Shown: one piece after another, positions 1 through 11,357 of the stretch
Layout of the letters: the number at the start of each line of letters is the position of its first letter
How positions within the stretch are numbered: position 1 is the stretch's first letter
From: Cutaneotrichosporon cavernicola
Taxonomy: Eukaryota; Basidiomycota; Tremellomycetes; Trichosporonales; Trichosporonaceae
DNA length: 64,000 nucleotides
Direction of reading: 5' to 3'
NCBI RefSeq assembly: GCF_030864355.1
Contig: NC_083396.1
Location: forward strand, 1,426,001-1,490,000
Made by a program: the position numbers and the translations under genes
Notes under the pieces: model-generated
Told to the model about the DNA's origin: nothing
Database searches by the model: none
What the model saw: only the letters and a program-made list of their open reading frames with translations

Positions 1-773
1 GGGAATCGGCTCTGTGCGACCAGCACGCGAAGCGTGGGTACCGCAATGTCCGTTCGGTTCTGACAAGGCAGTCTTCGAGGAGGAGGAGGACCCGTCGCAA
101 AAGTCGTTCTTCTCCGAGATTATCTCGTCCATCTCGGACGTCAAGTTCTCACGCGACGGGCGCTACATTCTGTCCCGAGATTACTTGACGCTCAAGATCT
201 GGGACTTGAACATGGAGAACAAGCCCGTCAAGACGATCAACATCCACGATCACTTGCGCCAGAAGCTGTGCGACCTGTACGAGAACGACTGCATCTTCGA
301 CAAATTCGAGTGCACCTTCAGTGGAGACGGCAGGTGGGTAACCCTGAGACGCTCAGCAGCTGACTTTGCAGCCAAGTCATGACTGGCTCGTACCATAACT
401 ACTTCCGGATCTACGACGTCAACAGCGACAACGATGTGGTCCTGCAGGCCGACAAGTCGGCTTTCAAGGCCAAGAAGATCGGTGGGGCACGCGGCAAAGT
501 GCCAGGCAAGAAGGAGGGCATGCAGACCGAGGGCATCGACTTTGCCAAGAAGATTGTGAGTGCTGGGTGGTTCTTACCGGTGCAAGTAGTGCTGACGTTC
601 TTCAAGTTGCACGGCAGCTGGCACCCTAGGGAGAACACCATTGCAGTGAGTACCACCGCATCCACGCCGGGAACGGAGCTGACGTTTCCAGATCGCCGCG
701 ACAAACAACCTGTACGCGCATCCGTCCCCACCCGTCACTGACCACCAGGTTCTTATACTCCACTCTTTCATAA
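1..773 (+). CDS. CDC55: PP2A regulatory subunit B55 (CDC55 type), 3' part
   Basis: This is the C-terminal part of the WD40-repeat B55 subunit that targets protein phosphatase 2A to substrates in mitotic exit and checkpoint control. The window starts inside the gene. Exons that join in phase are 1-33, 72-333, 372-555, 607-645, 692-711 and 749-773. They encode the family hallmarks [48 protein letters not shown] and the C-terminal [13 protein letters not shown] followed by IAATNNLFLYSTLS and a TAA. The 37-nt last intron (712-748) is inferred because it replaces a non-conserved read-through with the normal family ending. Introns are 37-51 nt with CTGAC-like branch motifs. The identification is firm; the N-terminus is outside the window. 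Confidence 0.93.
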
Positions 774-1393
774 GCATCCGTCATCATCAAGATACCCCAC
801 CAACTTGGTCATTATTTTACACTAGATTCGACGTGAGCCCCGTGGATGTCGAGATTTTCCAGCGGTGGCAGGGTGTCGAGTGGGCTATGAGGACGATGGC
901 CCAGGCTAGGAAGAAGCAGTCAGTAGTAGTAAAGCACGAAGATGAACCACGTGTAGTAGATGACGCAGTCGAATGCGCGAATGCTCGCTGCTCGCTGCTC
1001 GCTGTTGGATGCAATGAAGTGTTGACAGCTCACAGATTACCGAAGCCCTGCAATCTCAGGAAGTCAGGGCAATATCTGTGAAGTCTCGAAGTTGGACACT
1101 TTTGGTTCCGAACATAAACAATGCCTGAAGTCACGTGTTGGCCACCTAAACCACCCCTTGGACCTCATCGCCTGCCGTCAACTGTCAATCGCACGCACCT
1201 TGCGTACTTTCGAACAACTTTACATCTACTCATTCTGATCTCTCAGTCTTCTCCGCCTCCTCTCAAGCGCCATACTGCCCCGGTTTGTGCACGTACAGTG
1301 TGCTACTTGACGGCTATATCCTCTCGGGCACAGGAGGGAAGGTGACAGCTTGCCATCAAGTGAATCCTGATCTGCCCGAAGCCCATCTCAGCG
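774..1393. other. Intergenic region CDC55-MPS1
   Basis: 620 nt between two genes in the same direction. An open frame runs on from the last CDC55 exon to 1081, but it matches nothing in the family and is better explained as 3' UTR. The part next to 1394 is pyrimidine-rich and probably 5' UTR/promoter of MPS1. No RNA gene or strong repeat was seen. Confidence 0.6.
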
Positions 1394-3986
1394 ATGTCGG
1401 AATCACCACGGACACCTCTTAAGCCAACATTCACAAACACTGTGACGGTCGACTCTATCTACGGCGAAGATGAGTCGTTCGAAGTCGAGACGCCTGACTT
1501 TCACTTTGACTGGCTAGCAACTGGTAGCCGATCTGGAGTGGCACCCAGCTCGGCCACGCCGCCCACAACCAAGTCGTTCGAGAAGGCAAGTGCCGTCGCC
1601 GCACAACTGACTCCAGCCACCTTCGTACTTTGACAAGCGGTCGCGCACACTGCCCTCGCACGACTCGTCTCCTGCGTGGTCGTCAACCTCGACGCCCCCG
1701 AGTGACCATCTCCAACCGCTGCGACCACTACCGTCAACGCACAGCGCGTCGGAACTCGACGATGCCAGCCGGTCCTCTATCATCAAGGCACATCCGCGCA
1801 TAGTATCGGCTCCCCTGTCCAGTTCCACACTCTCCAACTCTGGGAGATTCGATGAGTCCTCGTCCTCCACTGTGAGTAGAGTGATGGAACTGACTAACGT
1901 CAGTTCAAGAGCCGCGATGACCCCGGAGCGGAGCGCACTCGCAACACATTTGTCACTCCGGGCCTGACTCAGAGAACGTTAGGCACTATCTCGTCTGCAC
2001 GCCGGACGAACAAGCCAGTATCGAATCTATCGCGCTTCGGCGGCCCAGCTCGGCGCATCGCGCGCGCCGATCACGAGGGTGCCGAGCCGGAAGCACCTGG
2101 TGAGGTTGTTTGGAAGCGGATACTGACGATGCAGAGGGGTCCCCAGTGTCAACAGACGCGTCCATGGACTCGGCTCTAACGCGGCACGAGTCTGTTGAGC
2201 ATCTGGACCATGAGGTGGAAGAAGAGACCTTCCGCCCGCATCGCGAGTCACCGCCACCAGCACGCTATCGGTCCCCACCTCCCAGACGGGAAGAGGTGCG
2301 CGAGGCCTCACGACGAGAGGAGGATCGCCCAAGCTCCCGGCGCGATGAGCAGCCAGCCTCTCCGCCGCCTTTGACAGCTTCACCGCCTGCTACCCGGCTA
2401 ACATACGGCAGGGAAGGTTCTGAGGCGCCGGGGCATGGGATGCGTAAGGCGAACCGAGACGCGGAGTACACACCTCCATCGAACGCGACAGTTCCTAGCA
2501 GACGAGGACTGCCGGCTGATACCCATCCGCCCCCTCGTTCGTCGCGCCCCGCCCCCTCCGCTCCTGTGCCAGTGCCTCCCCCAACGGTTCCATCAGAATA
2601 TCCCTCCCACCCAGCACCCTCATCCGGCGCCACAAACCAGGAGACGAGAGTGTCTGCATCCGCTCCAGCTCCCGCTCCACCAACAAAGAGGGTCTTCTTG
2701 GTATGATGCGGCTATACCTGCTCAATCTAACACACAGGTAAACAGCGAGGGATACGACCGCCTCGGCATCCTAGGCCGAGGCGGCTCGTCCAAGGTCTAC
2801 TCTGTGCTCGGCCACACGAAGCGCGTGGTGTACGCGTTGAAGCGCGTAGGCCTAGAACGTGCAGATGCCGAGACGTACCAGAGCTACACCAACGAGATTG
2901 AGCTGCTCCGGCGCCTCCGCGGCCACGACCGCATCATCCAGCTCATCGACCATCAGATCACTTTCAACTCAAGCGGTCGGCCCAAGTTGCTCATGATGGT
3001 AACATAACAGGGCTGTTCTCGACAGCTGACGTCCAGGTCATGGAATGCGGCGAGATTGACTTTGCAGCTCTGCTTGACGAGCAGAGATACAAGCCGCTCA
3101 ACATGAGCTTTGTCGGGCTATACTGGCAACAGGTATGTCACCTATGGTCAGCCCTGACGACAAGATGTTAGAGGCCGTACAGGCGGTACACGCTGAGAAC
3201 GTTGTTCATACGGATCTCAAGCCGGCCAACTTTGTGCTCGTCAAGGGCCGCTTGAAAATCATCGATTTTGGTATCGCAAAGGCCATCGCCAATGACACTG
3301 TCAACATCCAGCGAGATCAGCAAGTGGGTAAATGTGTTGGTGTACGCTGACGGCGAGATCGGAACTGTAAACTACATGTCCCCAGAAGCCATTCAACGCA
3401 TGAATAATCAGAAGGTCCTCAAGGTTAGCTAGCTCCTGGATATAGGTGTTGCGACTGACGCGCAGCTGTCGTACCCCAGTGACGTGTGGTCGCTCGGGTG
3501 TATTCTCTACCAGATGGTCTACGGCAACCCACCATTCCACGCAATACCGGGGGGTCCATTGTCCAAGATGAACAAGATCGCCGACCCAACCCACCGGATC
3601 GACTACCCGCTCACAGCCGTTTTCAGTCCGCCGGGCATGTCTGACTCCCCACCCACACAGACAGCTGTCACCATCCCAAGCGAGGCTATCGCAACAATGC
3701 GAGGATGTCTTGACTACCATAAGGTCAGACGACTCACGATCCCACAGCTGCTCGACCACGAGTTCCTCTCTCCGTCGGGACCACGAAACAGTAGGTTTCC
3801 GGACCACGAACGAAGACTGACGCAGGCGCTCCACCACAAGATTCAACTTGGATTACGAAGGAGCAGATGGCGATTATGGTCAGCTTTGTCCAAAAGTCAC
3901 GAGATCAGCGTTCGACACCACAGCAAGTCGCGGACGACCTCTTTGACCAGCTTGCAGCACAGAATTCTCTTGCAACATCATCTTAG
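1394..3986 (+). CDS. MPS1: Spindle checkpoint dual-specificity kinase Mps1/TTK
   Basis: Mps1 phosphorylates kinetochore and checkpoint proteins and is needed for spindle-pole duplication in fungi. Ten exons close to a 758-residue protein: 1394-1585, 1617-1871, 1904-2099, 2135-2700, 2738-2998, 3037-3132, 3165-3323, 3358-3423, 3466-3790, 3826-3986. Residues 1-400 are Ser/Pro-rich and disordered. The kinase domain starts near 405 with the family-specific loop [10 protein letters not shown], the ATP lysine in YALKRV (about K438), the [14 protein letters not shown] hinge, HTDLKPANF (catalytic Asp about 539), IIDFGIAK (about 556) and [12 protein letters not shown]. The HTD in place of HRD fits the Mps1 family pattern (usually HSD). 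The C-terminal stretch [12 protein letters not shown] is also family-like. The first intron is GC-AG; all others are GT-AG. Confidence 0.95.
1586..1616 (+). other. 31-nt GC-AG intron in MPS1
   Basis: The exon ends GAGAAG and the intron starts GCAAGT, giving a GC donor in an otherwise perfect donor context (AAG|GCAAGT). It carries CTGAC near its 3' end and stops at CAG; phase is 0. Reading through instead gives a stop codon at about 1631, well before the kinase domain, so removal is required. Confidence 0.8.
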
Positions 3987-4376
3987 ATGCACCGGAACGG
4001 GATGTCCACTTCATGGGTGCCGTTATGTCTATTAACAGCCGCATCTCAGCTACAACAGAGACTGTGGTACATGATACAACGTAGGGCAGAGTATCCAGTG
4101 CAACAGATCAGAAAGTGCCAGGGGTCTTGGTGGTCGAACCATAGTACAGTCGGATCATTAGGCGGGAATTACTGGCCACGAAGAGAGTGTGGGGAAGGAT
4201 GGTGTGTGGTGTGCGTCGACTTGTCCAAACGGGTTGGAGATCGTCGACGTGATTGCATTGCCTGCTTGTAGTCGTGTCAGTGGACATCCGCTGGTGATTC
4301 ACATGGGACTGCGCAGCCAAATCCCCTCAGGGAGACTTGGTGCTAGGTCATCCACGTCATTCGGCATTCCCCTAGC
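3987..4376. other. Convergent intergenic region after MPS1
   Basis: 390 nt between the MPS1 stop (+) and the stop of the membrane-protein gene on the other strand. It should hold both 3' UTRs. No conserved coding frame, RNA gene or marked repeat was found. Confidence 0.6.
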
Positions 4377-6104
4377 CTACCCGCCGCGTCGGTCTTTGCG
4401 CAGATTCTCTTCCCAAGCATGGGTGGGCGCCGATAGACTCTCCGCCAGCCGTTTGTGGTGACGCGTGAGGTCGCTGTCGACAACATGCCCAACGAGGGAC
4501 AGCGAGGCCCAGGGACTCAATTCCTGTCGCTCCTGGCGCCGAGATGAGAGGGAGTTATGCCCGTCGCCGGACTCTGAGAAGGTGTCGAACTTCATGGCGC
4601 GCTGCGAGAGGAGCTGTTTGGGTGGGGTGCTGGGCTTCGGCGCCTGGAGGGGCAAGTGTCTTCTCTCAGCGACAGGCCCACGGAGCTGGGGTTGAGGATC
4701 CTTGGCAGGCACATGCGAAGAGCTGCGTGTTGGGGGGTTGAGGACGCGCGTCATGGTGGACGGCACCAGCCCCGAGGTCGGCGCAGCCAGGATGGCTGGC
4801 GGCTTGTTAATGGGAGGAGCTGCAACATCGGGTCGGCCTGTCACAGGGTCCTTGGCCACAATGACGTGGTTGGGTTGGCGGGAAGGACTAGCGACCGGCG
4901 ACATGTATTTTGATGCGGAGTGCGAGGGGTTAGTGGTGGGTGCCGATGCTGCCCACGGGAAAGGTCCAGGTGCACGTTGAACTAAAGACGAGCCATGGCT
5001 CTCGACCGACCTCGACTCTGAGCGAGAAGGCGGGATGCGAAGGGAGCTGCGGAGGGAGCGACTGGTGATCTTCGAGTTCGTGGGCGATGCGAGCGGAGAA
5101 CGAAGTAAGCTTTCCGATGGCACCTGCGTGTACCCATGGTGCCTGAGCATAGTCGGTGACGGTAGCGGAGATGATGGCTGCGAGGCGTTGGCCTGCAGGG
5201 GGTCCATCTCGAAGGTCGGTGTTGTAGATACCTTGCGATACGTGGAGTTGAAGCCAGGTACAGGAGAGTAAGACTGCGCTTGGTACCCGTAGGGTTGGTA
5301 TTCGAGCCCTTGTGAGTACTCTCCGCGCAAGGGAGTCGAAGGCTGCTGGCTACGCCCACTGCCGACCATTGAACGGACAAGTGAGTTAGCGAATACGTCA
5401 TCCTCGATAACGGTGCCAGGAGACACAGATCGCGTGGTGTTCGTCTGGGGGTACACATCGCGAGCCTCGTAGAACACGCGCACCGGTTTGGTGATATTGC
5501 ACTGTGGGACAGGGGTAATGGGCAGCGCGCGCTCAGGTGTTTCGGGGAGGGAGGCCTGTCGGTTGACGCGCGCGATTGCGGCTGGATCGGGGAGGAGGTC
5601 GCCACCGGCAGAGAGAAGAGGGAGGGAAAAGCGGGCTTCCATCATAGGGCGTGACGTGGCCATGTCGGGCTGGAATGCGTATGAGCGACACGTGTTCTCT
5701 TCTTCAGAAGCGGGATGGAGTGGATACGACGCGTGATCCTGGGTTGAAGGGGGCGAGTGTGTGCCACTTGATCCGCTGAGTCTACTAAAGATACCTCTGA
5801 GTGGCGGGAATGCCGGGATGGTTCCTTGCAGACGCCGAGTGCGCTGGCGCGAGCGCCAAGCCCACCAGAGCCAAACAGACATACACCAGGCGAGAGTTAG
5901 ACCACCTGATGTTAGTGATATCAAAGCACTGCTTACCTATCACTCCGACGATCATGATCGCTATCTCGTCGTCGCGGCTCAGACAGGCTGGCCGGTTTGG
6001 GTTGATGGGCGACCACTGCTGTTAGGGGGAAAAGAGATGTGTGGACCTACTTTGCCTCGAAGAATGCAGTTGCCACGCTTTGCTAGCGCGAGATGAGGAG
6101 GCAT
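4377..6104 (-). CDS. Unrecognised single-pass membrane protein with long Ser/Pro-rich tail
   Basis: Three exons on the minus strand (6104-6051, 6018-5937, 5905-4377) close to 554 residues. Residues 1-36 are a short, possibly extracytosolic N-terminus with two cysteines (NCILRG and PACLSRDDE) and no cleavable signal peptide. Residues 37-62 form one Trp-rich hydrophobic segment (IAIMIVGVIGG followed by LTLAWCMSVWLWWAW). A basic RSRQRTRR stop-transfer follows, so the roughly 490-residue tail should be cytosolic by the positive-inside rule. That tail is Ser/Pro/Arg-rich and lacks a recognisable domain. The introns (32 and 31 nt) both have CTAAC near the acceptor. An upstream start cannot be excluded. 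Function unknown; the layout resembles fungal single-TM scaffold or sensor proteins without the usual glycosylated ectodomain. Confidence 0.7.
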
Positions 6105-6740
6105 GACGCTGATGGAGGACGGATATGAGGAAGATAATGTGAACAGAGAGCTTTCGCTGACAAGGTGGGTAGGAGAGATGGGAGATGGGGACGGCAGGCA
6201 AAGAGCGTCAAGGTGATGGAGGATTTTACTGCTTGAAGCCGAGGAACATGGATGTGAGTCAGAACTACTCTGCGGGTAACGCGATGTGGTGATTGCGATC
6301 CAGGCAAACGAGTCTCGAGAACAAGTGAGTGTAGATGATGAGAAGCGATCAAGACCAACCTCAGTGTTGTTATCCCATTTACGAGTGTACGCGATCCCTC
6401 TTCCCTTGCCCCTCTCTTGCCTCGGACTCTGATGCACCTGTGTCCCAATGGCTTGGTGAATGGTGTTGAAAGAAGAAACGCGAGTTAGACTTAGCACTTC
6501 TAGGTTGGATGACCCTTAGGGTTCTGCCCAGCTGCCGGGTTGGCGAGTTGCTCGGCTTGAATTGTTAGAAGGCTAGTAAGCCCGTGCCTCAGTGCCATTC
6601 AGTTTACAGGGATATTGGGGGAGAGAGATCCCTGGGTTGTGTCAATGAATTGAGTGATGTTTTGAATGTAGATGGATGACCGGAAAGTGTGAGACAGAAA
6701 CACCAGTTTTGCCAGTCACGTGATGAAAAGTCGAACCACA

Positions 6741-6764
6741 CACAAGGCACACAAGGCACACAAG
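6741..6764. repeat. 9-nt tandem repeat (CACAAGGCA)
   Basis: About 2.7 direct copies of CACAAGGCA in non-coding sequence, 6741-6764. No function is apparent. Confidence 0.7.
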
Positions 6765-6805
6765 AGCATTATTCAATGGCACAACAGCTTACAGCGTACA
6801 GCGAG

Positions 6806-6836
6806 CTCAATGCTCAATGCTCAATGCGCAATGCTC
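6806..6836. repeat. 7-nt tandem repeat (CTCAATG)
   Basis: About four copies of CTCAATG, one degenerate (CGCAATG), in the same intergenic region. Confidence 0.7.
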
Positions 6837-6945
6837 ATGCCTATTGGCTCATAGCTCACCTCGTGGCACTGGCAATTGCGCTAGGCATCCCCATGCCCAA
6901 ATTGGCGTGGCCGGACTCACAGTTGAACTGTTCCTCGTCAATCCT

Positions 6946-6966
6946 CCCCCCCCCCCCCCCCCCCCC
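6946..6966. repeat. C21 homopolymer followed by (CAA)n
   Basis: Twenty-one consecutive C residues, followed directly by a CAA-rich run to about 6989. On the minus strand this is a G21 tract that could form a G-quadruplex. The exact length is easily mis-sequenced. Confidence 0.85.
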
Positions 6967-7855
6967 AACAATAACAACAACAACAACAGGTCCCCCACTC
7001 GGCAGGCACACGTCCCGGCAGATCACAGACAATGATAATCGTGCTGCATGTTGCTTCGGCAAGGTGGGAACTGGCACGAACAAGAGTGAACAACAATGGT
7101 TGGGGCGAATGTGAGGGCGAGCGGCTATGGAGTGGTGCACGGAGATGTAGGTGCTGTGTGGGAAGAGGGACGAGGGACGTGTGGCGTGTTACATGGGAGA
7201 AGGAGGGAGGACAGTGCGAGAACTGGCGACACGGCGATGGGCGAGGGGAAGACGAGGTCCTCTCGCTCTCATTTACGAAAAATGTGTAAAGCGGGCTGTC
7301 TGCGTTGCGTTGGTTGATGAATCGGCCAACGCGCCGAGAGGACCGAGTGACATGGGTCCCATAGATACGAGACGGCCTGCAGCTGTGCAACTAAGGGAAA
7401 GAGAGACTCAAGGATGACCAACGAGCAAACGAGCAAATGAGATATGAATGTCTGGCATGAGGTTTGAGATAAGGGGGGGTCATATTATTGATAATCTGTT
7501 GATGACAATCTTGTGGCAATGGTGGGAAAACTGTGGGGGATGCCAAAATGGGATTGGTTGATCCAAAGCCATTGCCGCCGGCAGTTGGTCTATCTTCTTG
7601 ATCCCTTGACACCTTTTGATATAGTGGGAAATCGACCCCCGTCCCTGTGTGCCCTGTAGAGTGTGAGAGAACTGTTGGAAGTCGAGCAATGAGGCAATGA
7701 GGTCAGTACAAAGCATACAAAGCTACAAAGGGCTCAAGGCTTTGGGCAAAGGCTCAAAAGCCAAGGATTCTAAGATCCAAGGACGAAAAAAGGATTGCTG
7801 ACGACTGCCCTGTATACCCTTGATTACCTAGTCCCCTCAACTAGCACGCAACTCG

Positions 7856-7871
7856 CCCCCCCCCCCCCCCC
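7856..7871. repeat. C16 homopolymer
   Basis: Sixteen consecutive C residues, about 600 bp upstream of the GAPDH ATG and about 890 bp from the C21 tract in the same intergenic region. Confidence 0.85.
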
Positions 7872-7947
7872 GTTACCCTTAAGACCAGAGCTTGAAAGCC
7901 AAGGAACCAAGCACTAAGGAACCAAGAGCCGGCGGTCGGTTGGCCGG

Positions 7948-8088
7948 TTGACCGTCTAGGCCATCCTGCCGCCCAGCAGCGCTGGTTGTTGACCGCGGTT
8001 GAATCGGGTCGATGGGTTGCCAGTTCGTCATAGGTCCTTAGTTGACCGTTGTCTTGACCGTTGTCCCGAGGCGGAGGACAACGGTCAA
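7948..8088. promoter_or_regulatory. Cluster of five TTGACCG motifs upstream of GAPDH
   Basis: TTGACCG occurs at 7948-7954, 7989-7995, 8042-8048 and 8054-8060, and inverted (CGGTCAA) at 8082-8088. Five exact 7-mers in about 140 bp is far more than chance. They lie about 385-525 bp upstream of a gene expected to be highly expressed, so a transcription-factor binding cluster is a reasonable inference; the factor is not known. Confidence 0.45.
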
Positions 8089-8089
8089 G
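8053..8089. repeat. 14-bp perfect inverted repeat upstream of GAPDH
   Basis: CTTGACCGTTGTCC at 8053-8066 is the exact reverse complement of 8076-8089, with a 9-nt spacer. It contains two of the TTGACCG motifs in opposite orientation, as expected for a dimeric binding site or cruciform. Confidence 0.7.
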
Positions 8090-8471
8090 GTCTCGAGGCT
8101 TGCGGGGCGCGGGGGCTTGCCAACCCCAGATACTGTACGTCCACCCCCATACCCATATGGACTCCCCAATCCAACCCAAACCAGTCACGTCCTCTGGCAC
8201 TAAGCCACACCTACCCACGGTATCCCCACCAGGCTGGCTAATCCCACTTGGTACCAACCGCTCTCTCCTACTCGCATTCCTACTCGCTCCGGGTCATGAC
8301 CTGTATGACCCGTCAAGCCATACCAGTCAGCATCCGCCCCCCTTATTGCCCGTCCTGACCGTGGCCAGCCGAACACCATTTAACCGCGCTCATTGACAGT
8401 CTCTTCCTCTCTCTCCACCACATCCTCTTCTCTAAACCATTTTCCTCTTCCCCCAAAACAACTTGATCAAC

Positions 8472-9702
<1,231 letters not shown>

Positions 9703-10434
9703 CTCTCTAGGATGTAGCATGGTTTTCGAGTCGCAGTAGTAGTAGTAGTAGCACAGACGAATGCAGTTGTGGCTAGATACTCACTTGCTTAGGATCACAG
9801 GTCCCTTTTGCACTACGCACTGACATGGCTCATTACCAGCTCACTCGCACTCGCGACAGATGTTCGTGCGCCCGTCACCAAGCTGTGGTGCGGTCACTCT
9901 GTACCGTGCCCGCTCCTGGCTCCCCTCGCAATACACTGGACCCCTCCATCGAGGCATGGCACCCGTGTAGGCGTCGGGGACTCCCGCGGGTCCCCAACAC
10001 GCTGTGCGGAGGGCCGGCACATACACGGCGCTCCTCGCGCCGACCATGGCAGGAGTACCCCGGAAAGGCACCGCGCCGTCGGGCGGAACAGGCGGAACAC
10101 CACAACCATGGAATAGCCGGTGGAGGTGTCGGCCATGGTCGGTCAGTGCCCTCAGGGGTGAGGGCAGATCCGGGACCCCACACCGGGCGTCGCATTTCGC
10201 TCGGCAGAACCCGCCGATCGGAAAATCACGGGTCAGTGGCAGTGGAAGTGACGGGGTCGGGGCCAGGAGCGCCGGGTGACCCAAAGCTCCGCCTGCCGTG
10301 ACGAGAGGCTGCCTACCACTCCCCTCGGTAGTCGGCGCCAATGTGGCTCTGTGCCACTCGGTGATTCCGACGCGACTGGAGGAAGGTCCACGTGTTCCAA
10401 TCAAGTGTAGCAAAGACGGCAAGGTGCATATGGC
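9703..10434. other. GC-rich, hairpin-rich block; candidate structured non-coding RNA
   Basis: The first part (9703-9830) should be the GAPDH 3' UTR. From about 9830 to 10330 the sequence is GC-rich and has several self-complementary segments. Examples are TGCCCTCA/TGAGGGCA around a GGGG loop near 10148-10168, GGCGC/GCGCC around 10029-10043, and GGGGA/TCCCC around 9978-9997. Frames are open on both strands in several registers (up to 193 residues), but none matches a protein family and they look like by-products of GC content. A structured RNA is possible. Rfam-type covariance searches (nuclear RNase P, RNase MRP, fungal SRP, telomerase) would decide. Confidence 0.3.
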
Positions 10435-10438
10435 AAAA
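10435..10438 (-). terminator. Pol III T-run after tRNA-Cys
   Basis: AAAA on the plus strand is a T4 run on the minus strand, 5 nt beyond the tRNA 3' end. A run of four or more T residues is the usual RNA polymerase III stop. Confidence 0.65.
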
Positions 10439-10443
10439 GGACA

Positions 10444-10539
10444 AGTTCAATCTCGGAATTGAACCAAGGACCTACAGATGTTTACGGGATCCGAATTCCA
10501 CGTTGCAATCTGCCGCGCTAACCGCTGCGCCAATTGAAC
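10444..10539 (-). tRNA. tRNA-Cys (GCA) with a 23-nt intron
   Basis: Read 10539 to 10444. The acceptor stem GTTCAAT pairs with ATTGAAC at the 3' end, with U as discriminator, which fits Cys identity. The A box is TGGCGCAGCGG, the D arm closes GCGC/GCGC, and the anticodon stem GCAGA pairs with TCTGT around the loop TTGCAAA (anticodon GCA). The T arm is CTTGG-TTCAATT-CCGAG, which is also the B box. The mature sequence is close to known fungal tRNA-Cys. The intron is 10502-10480 on the minus strand, one base 3' of the anticodon as is canonical. It is single-copy in the window and next to a T4 terminator. Confidence 0.93.
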
Positions 10540-11357
10540 CTTCCATGAGGCTAAGATTGTCCTATTACTATATTGAGAAGACCTTACATTTCCAGTCTCG
10601 ACTGTTGCTTGGCCGCCCACGATGGGAACCAATTTCCCAGTCCTTTTCTCGCTGCTTCTGCTAAATCAGTACGATGATATAATCCTTTATGGCAGTTGAA
10701 GCCTGGAGAATCTTTAAATGAGAGGCTCGTAGCAGTAGAGTTCATGTAATGGAGGATGCGGTGATGAGGCGCAGGAGACAGACAGCTTTGAGGATCTTAA
10801 GAATGCGATGATGACAATAAAGGCGGTGATAGACTCGAGAGAAGGGCCTTTGGGAAAGGCTCCTCATGGAGTGCATGGGATAAACAGATAAGCACGATCA
10901 CTGGCAGTGGAAGATAGTTGTCACGAGAATAACGACTGGAGGAGAATCTTCATCCCCGTTGTCATTAGCTACGCGGTCTTCCGCTCCTCACAGTCCACTT
11001 CTACGTGATGGAGTCCTTTTTAGTCCTGCTAATGACTGAGAAAGATCGCGATCTAACATGGCGTTCCGTTTGAATTATCTGTCCTTGTATACGCCCTGTA
11101 AGTTACTCTCGAAGCGAGTCAACCTATGTCTTGCCTTCCTTCCGGTCGCTCCAGCGCTTGACTAGGGACATGGGCTATCCAAGGCAAGCGGTCATGCTTA
11201 TTGACATGGACCGGACAAGGGACGACCTACAACCTGCAGACTGGAGGCGGTAGGCTCAAGCAAAAACCACCACTACAATGCGCCAACGCACAGAAAGCAA
11301 GTGTCATAGAATTCTAGATAAATCGGCTACAGTATGCCGCTAAACCCTCCTCTCATC
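10540..11357. other. Intergenic region between tRNA-Cys and DDHD lipase
   Basis: About 820 nt, less GC-rich than its surroundings, with stops in all frames. It includes the 5' flank of the tRNA gene and the 3' flank of the lipase gene. I found no convincing coding, LTR or RNA signal. Decayed mobile DNA beside a tRNA is possible but unsupported. Confidence 0.5.

Larger units (their letters stand above)
6105..8471. other. 2.4 kb divergent intergenic region upstream of GAPDH
   Basis: This region holds the 5' sides of the minus-strand membrane protein gene and of GAPDH. I see two long C-tracts, short tandem repeats, a (CAA)n run after the first C-tract, a cluster of TTGACCG motifs, and a CT-rich leader just before the GAPDH ATG (about 8398-8460). 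No conserved coding frame is apparent; all the open frames here are short and low-complexity. Confidence 0.6.

Noticed and set aside
692..1081. Read-through extension of the last CDC55 exon
   Set aside because: The 37-nt intron 712-748 with CTGAC and CAG restores the normal family C-terminus NNLFLYS; the extension is not family-like.
9841..10422. 193-codon minus-strand open frame in the GC-rich block
   Set aside because: Several frames on both strands are open here simply because of GC content; no family match or splice structure.
10640..11300. Possible decayed retroelement next to the tRNA
   Set aside because: Short gag-like phrases can be read but there are no terminal repeats, target-site duplications or conserved domains.
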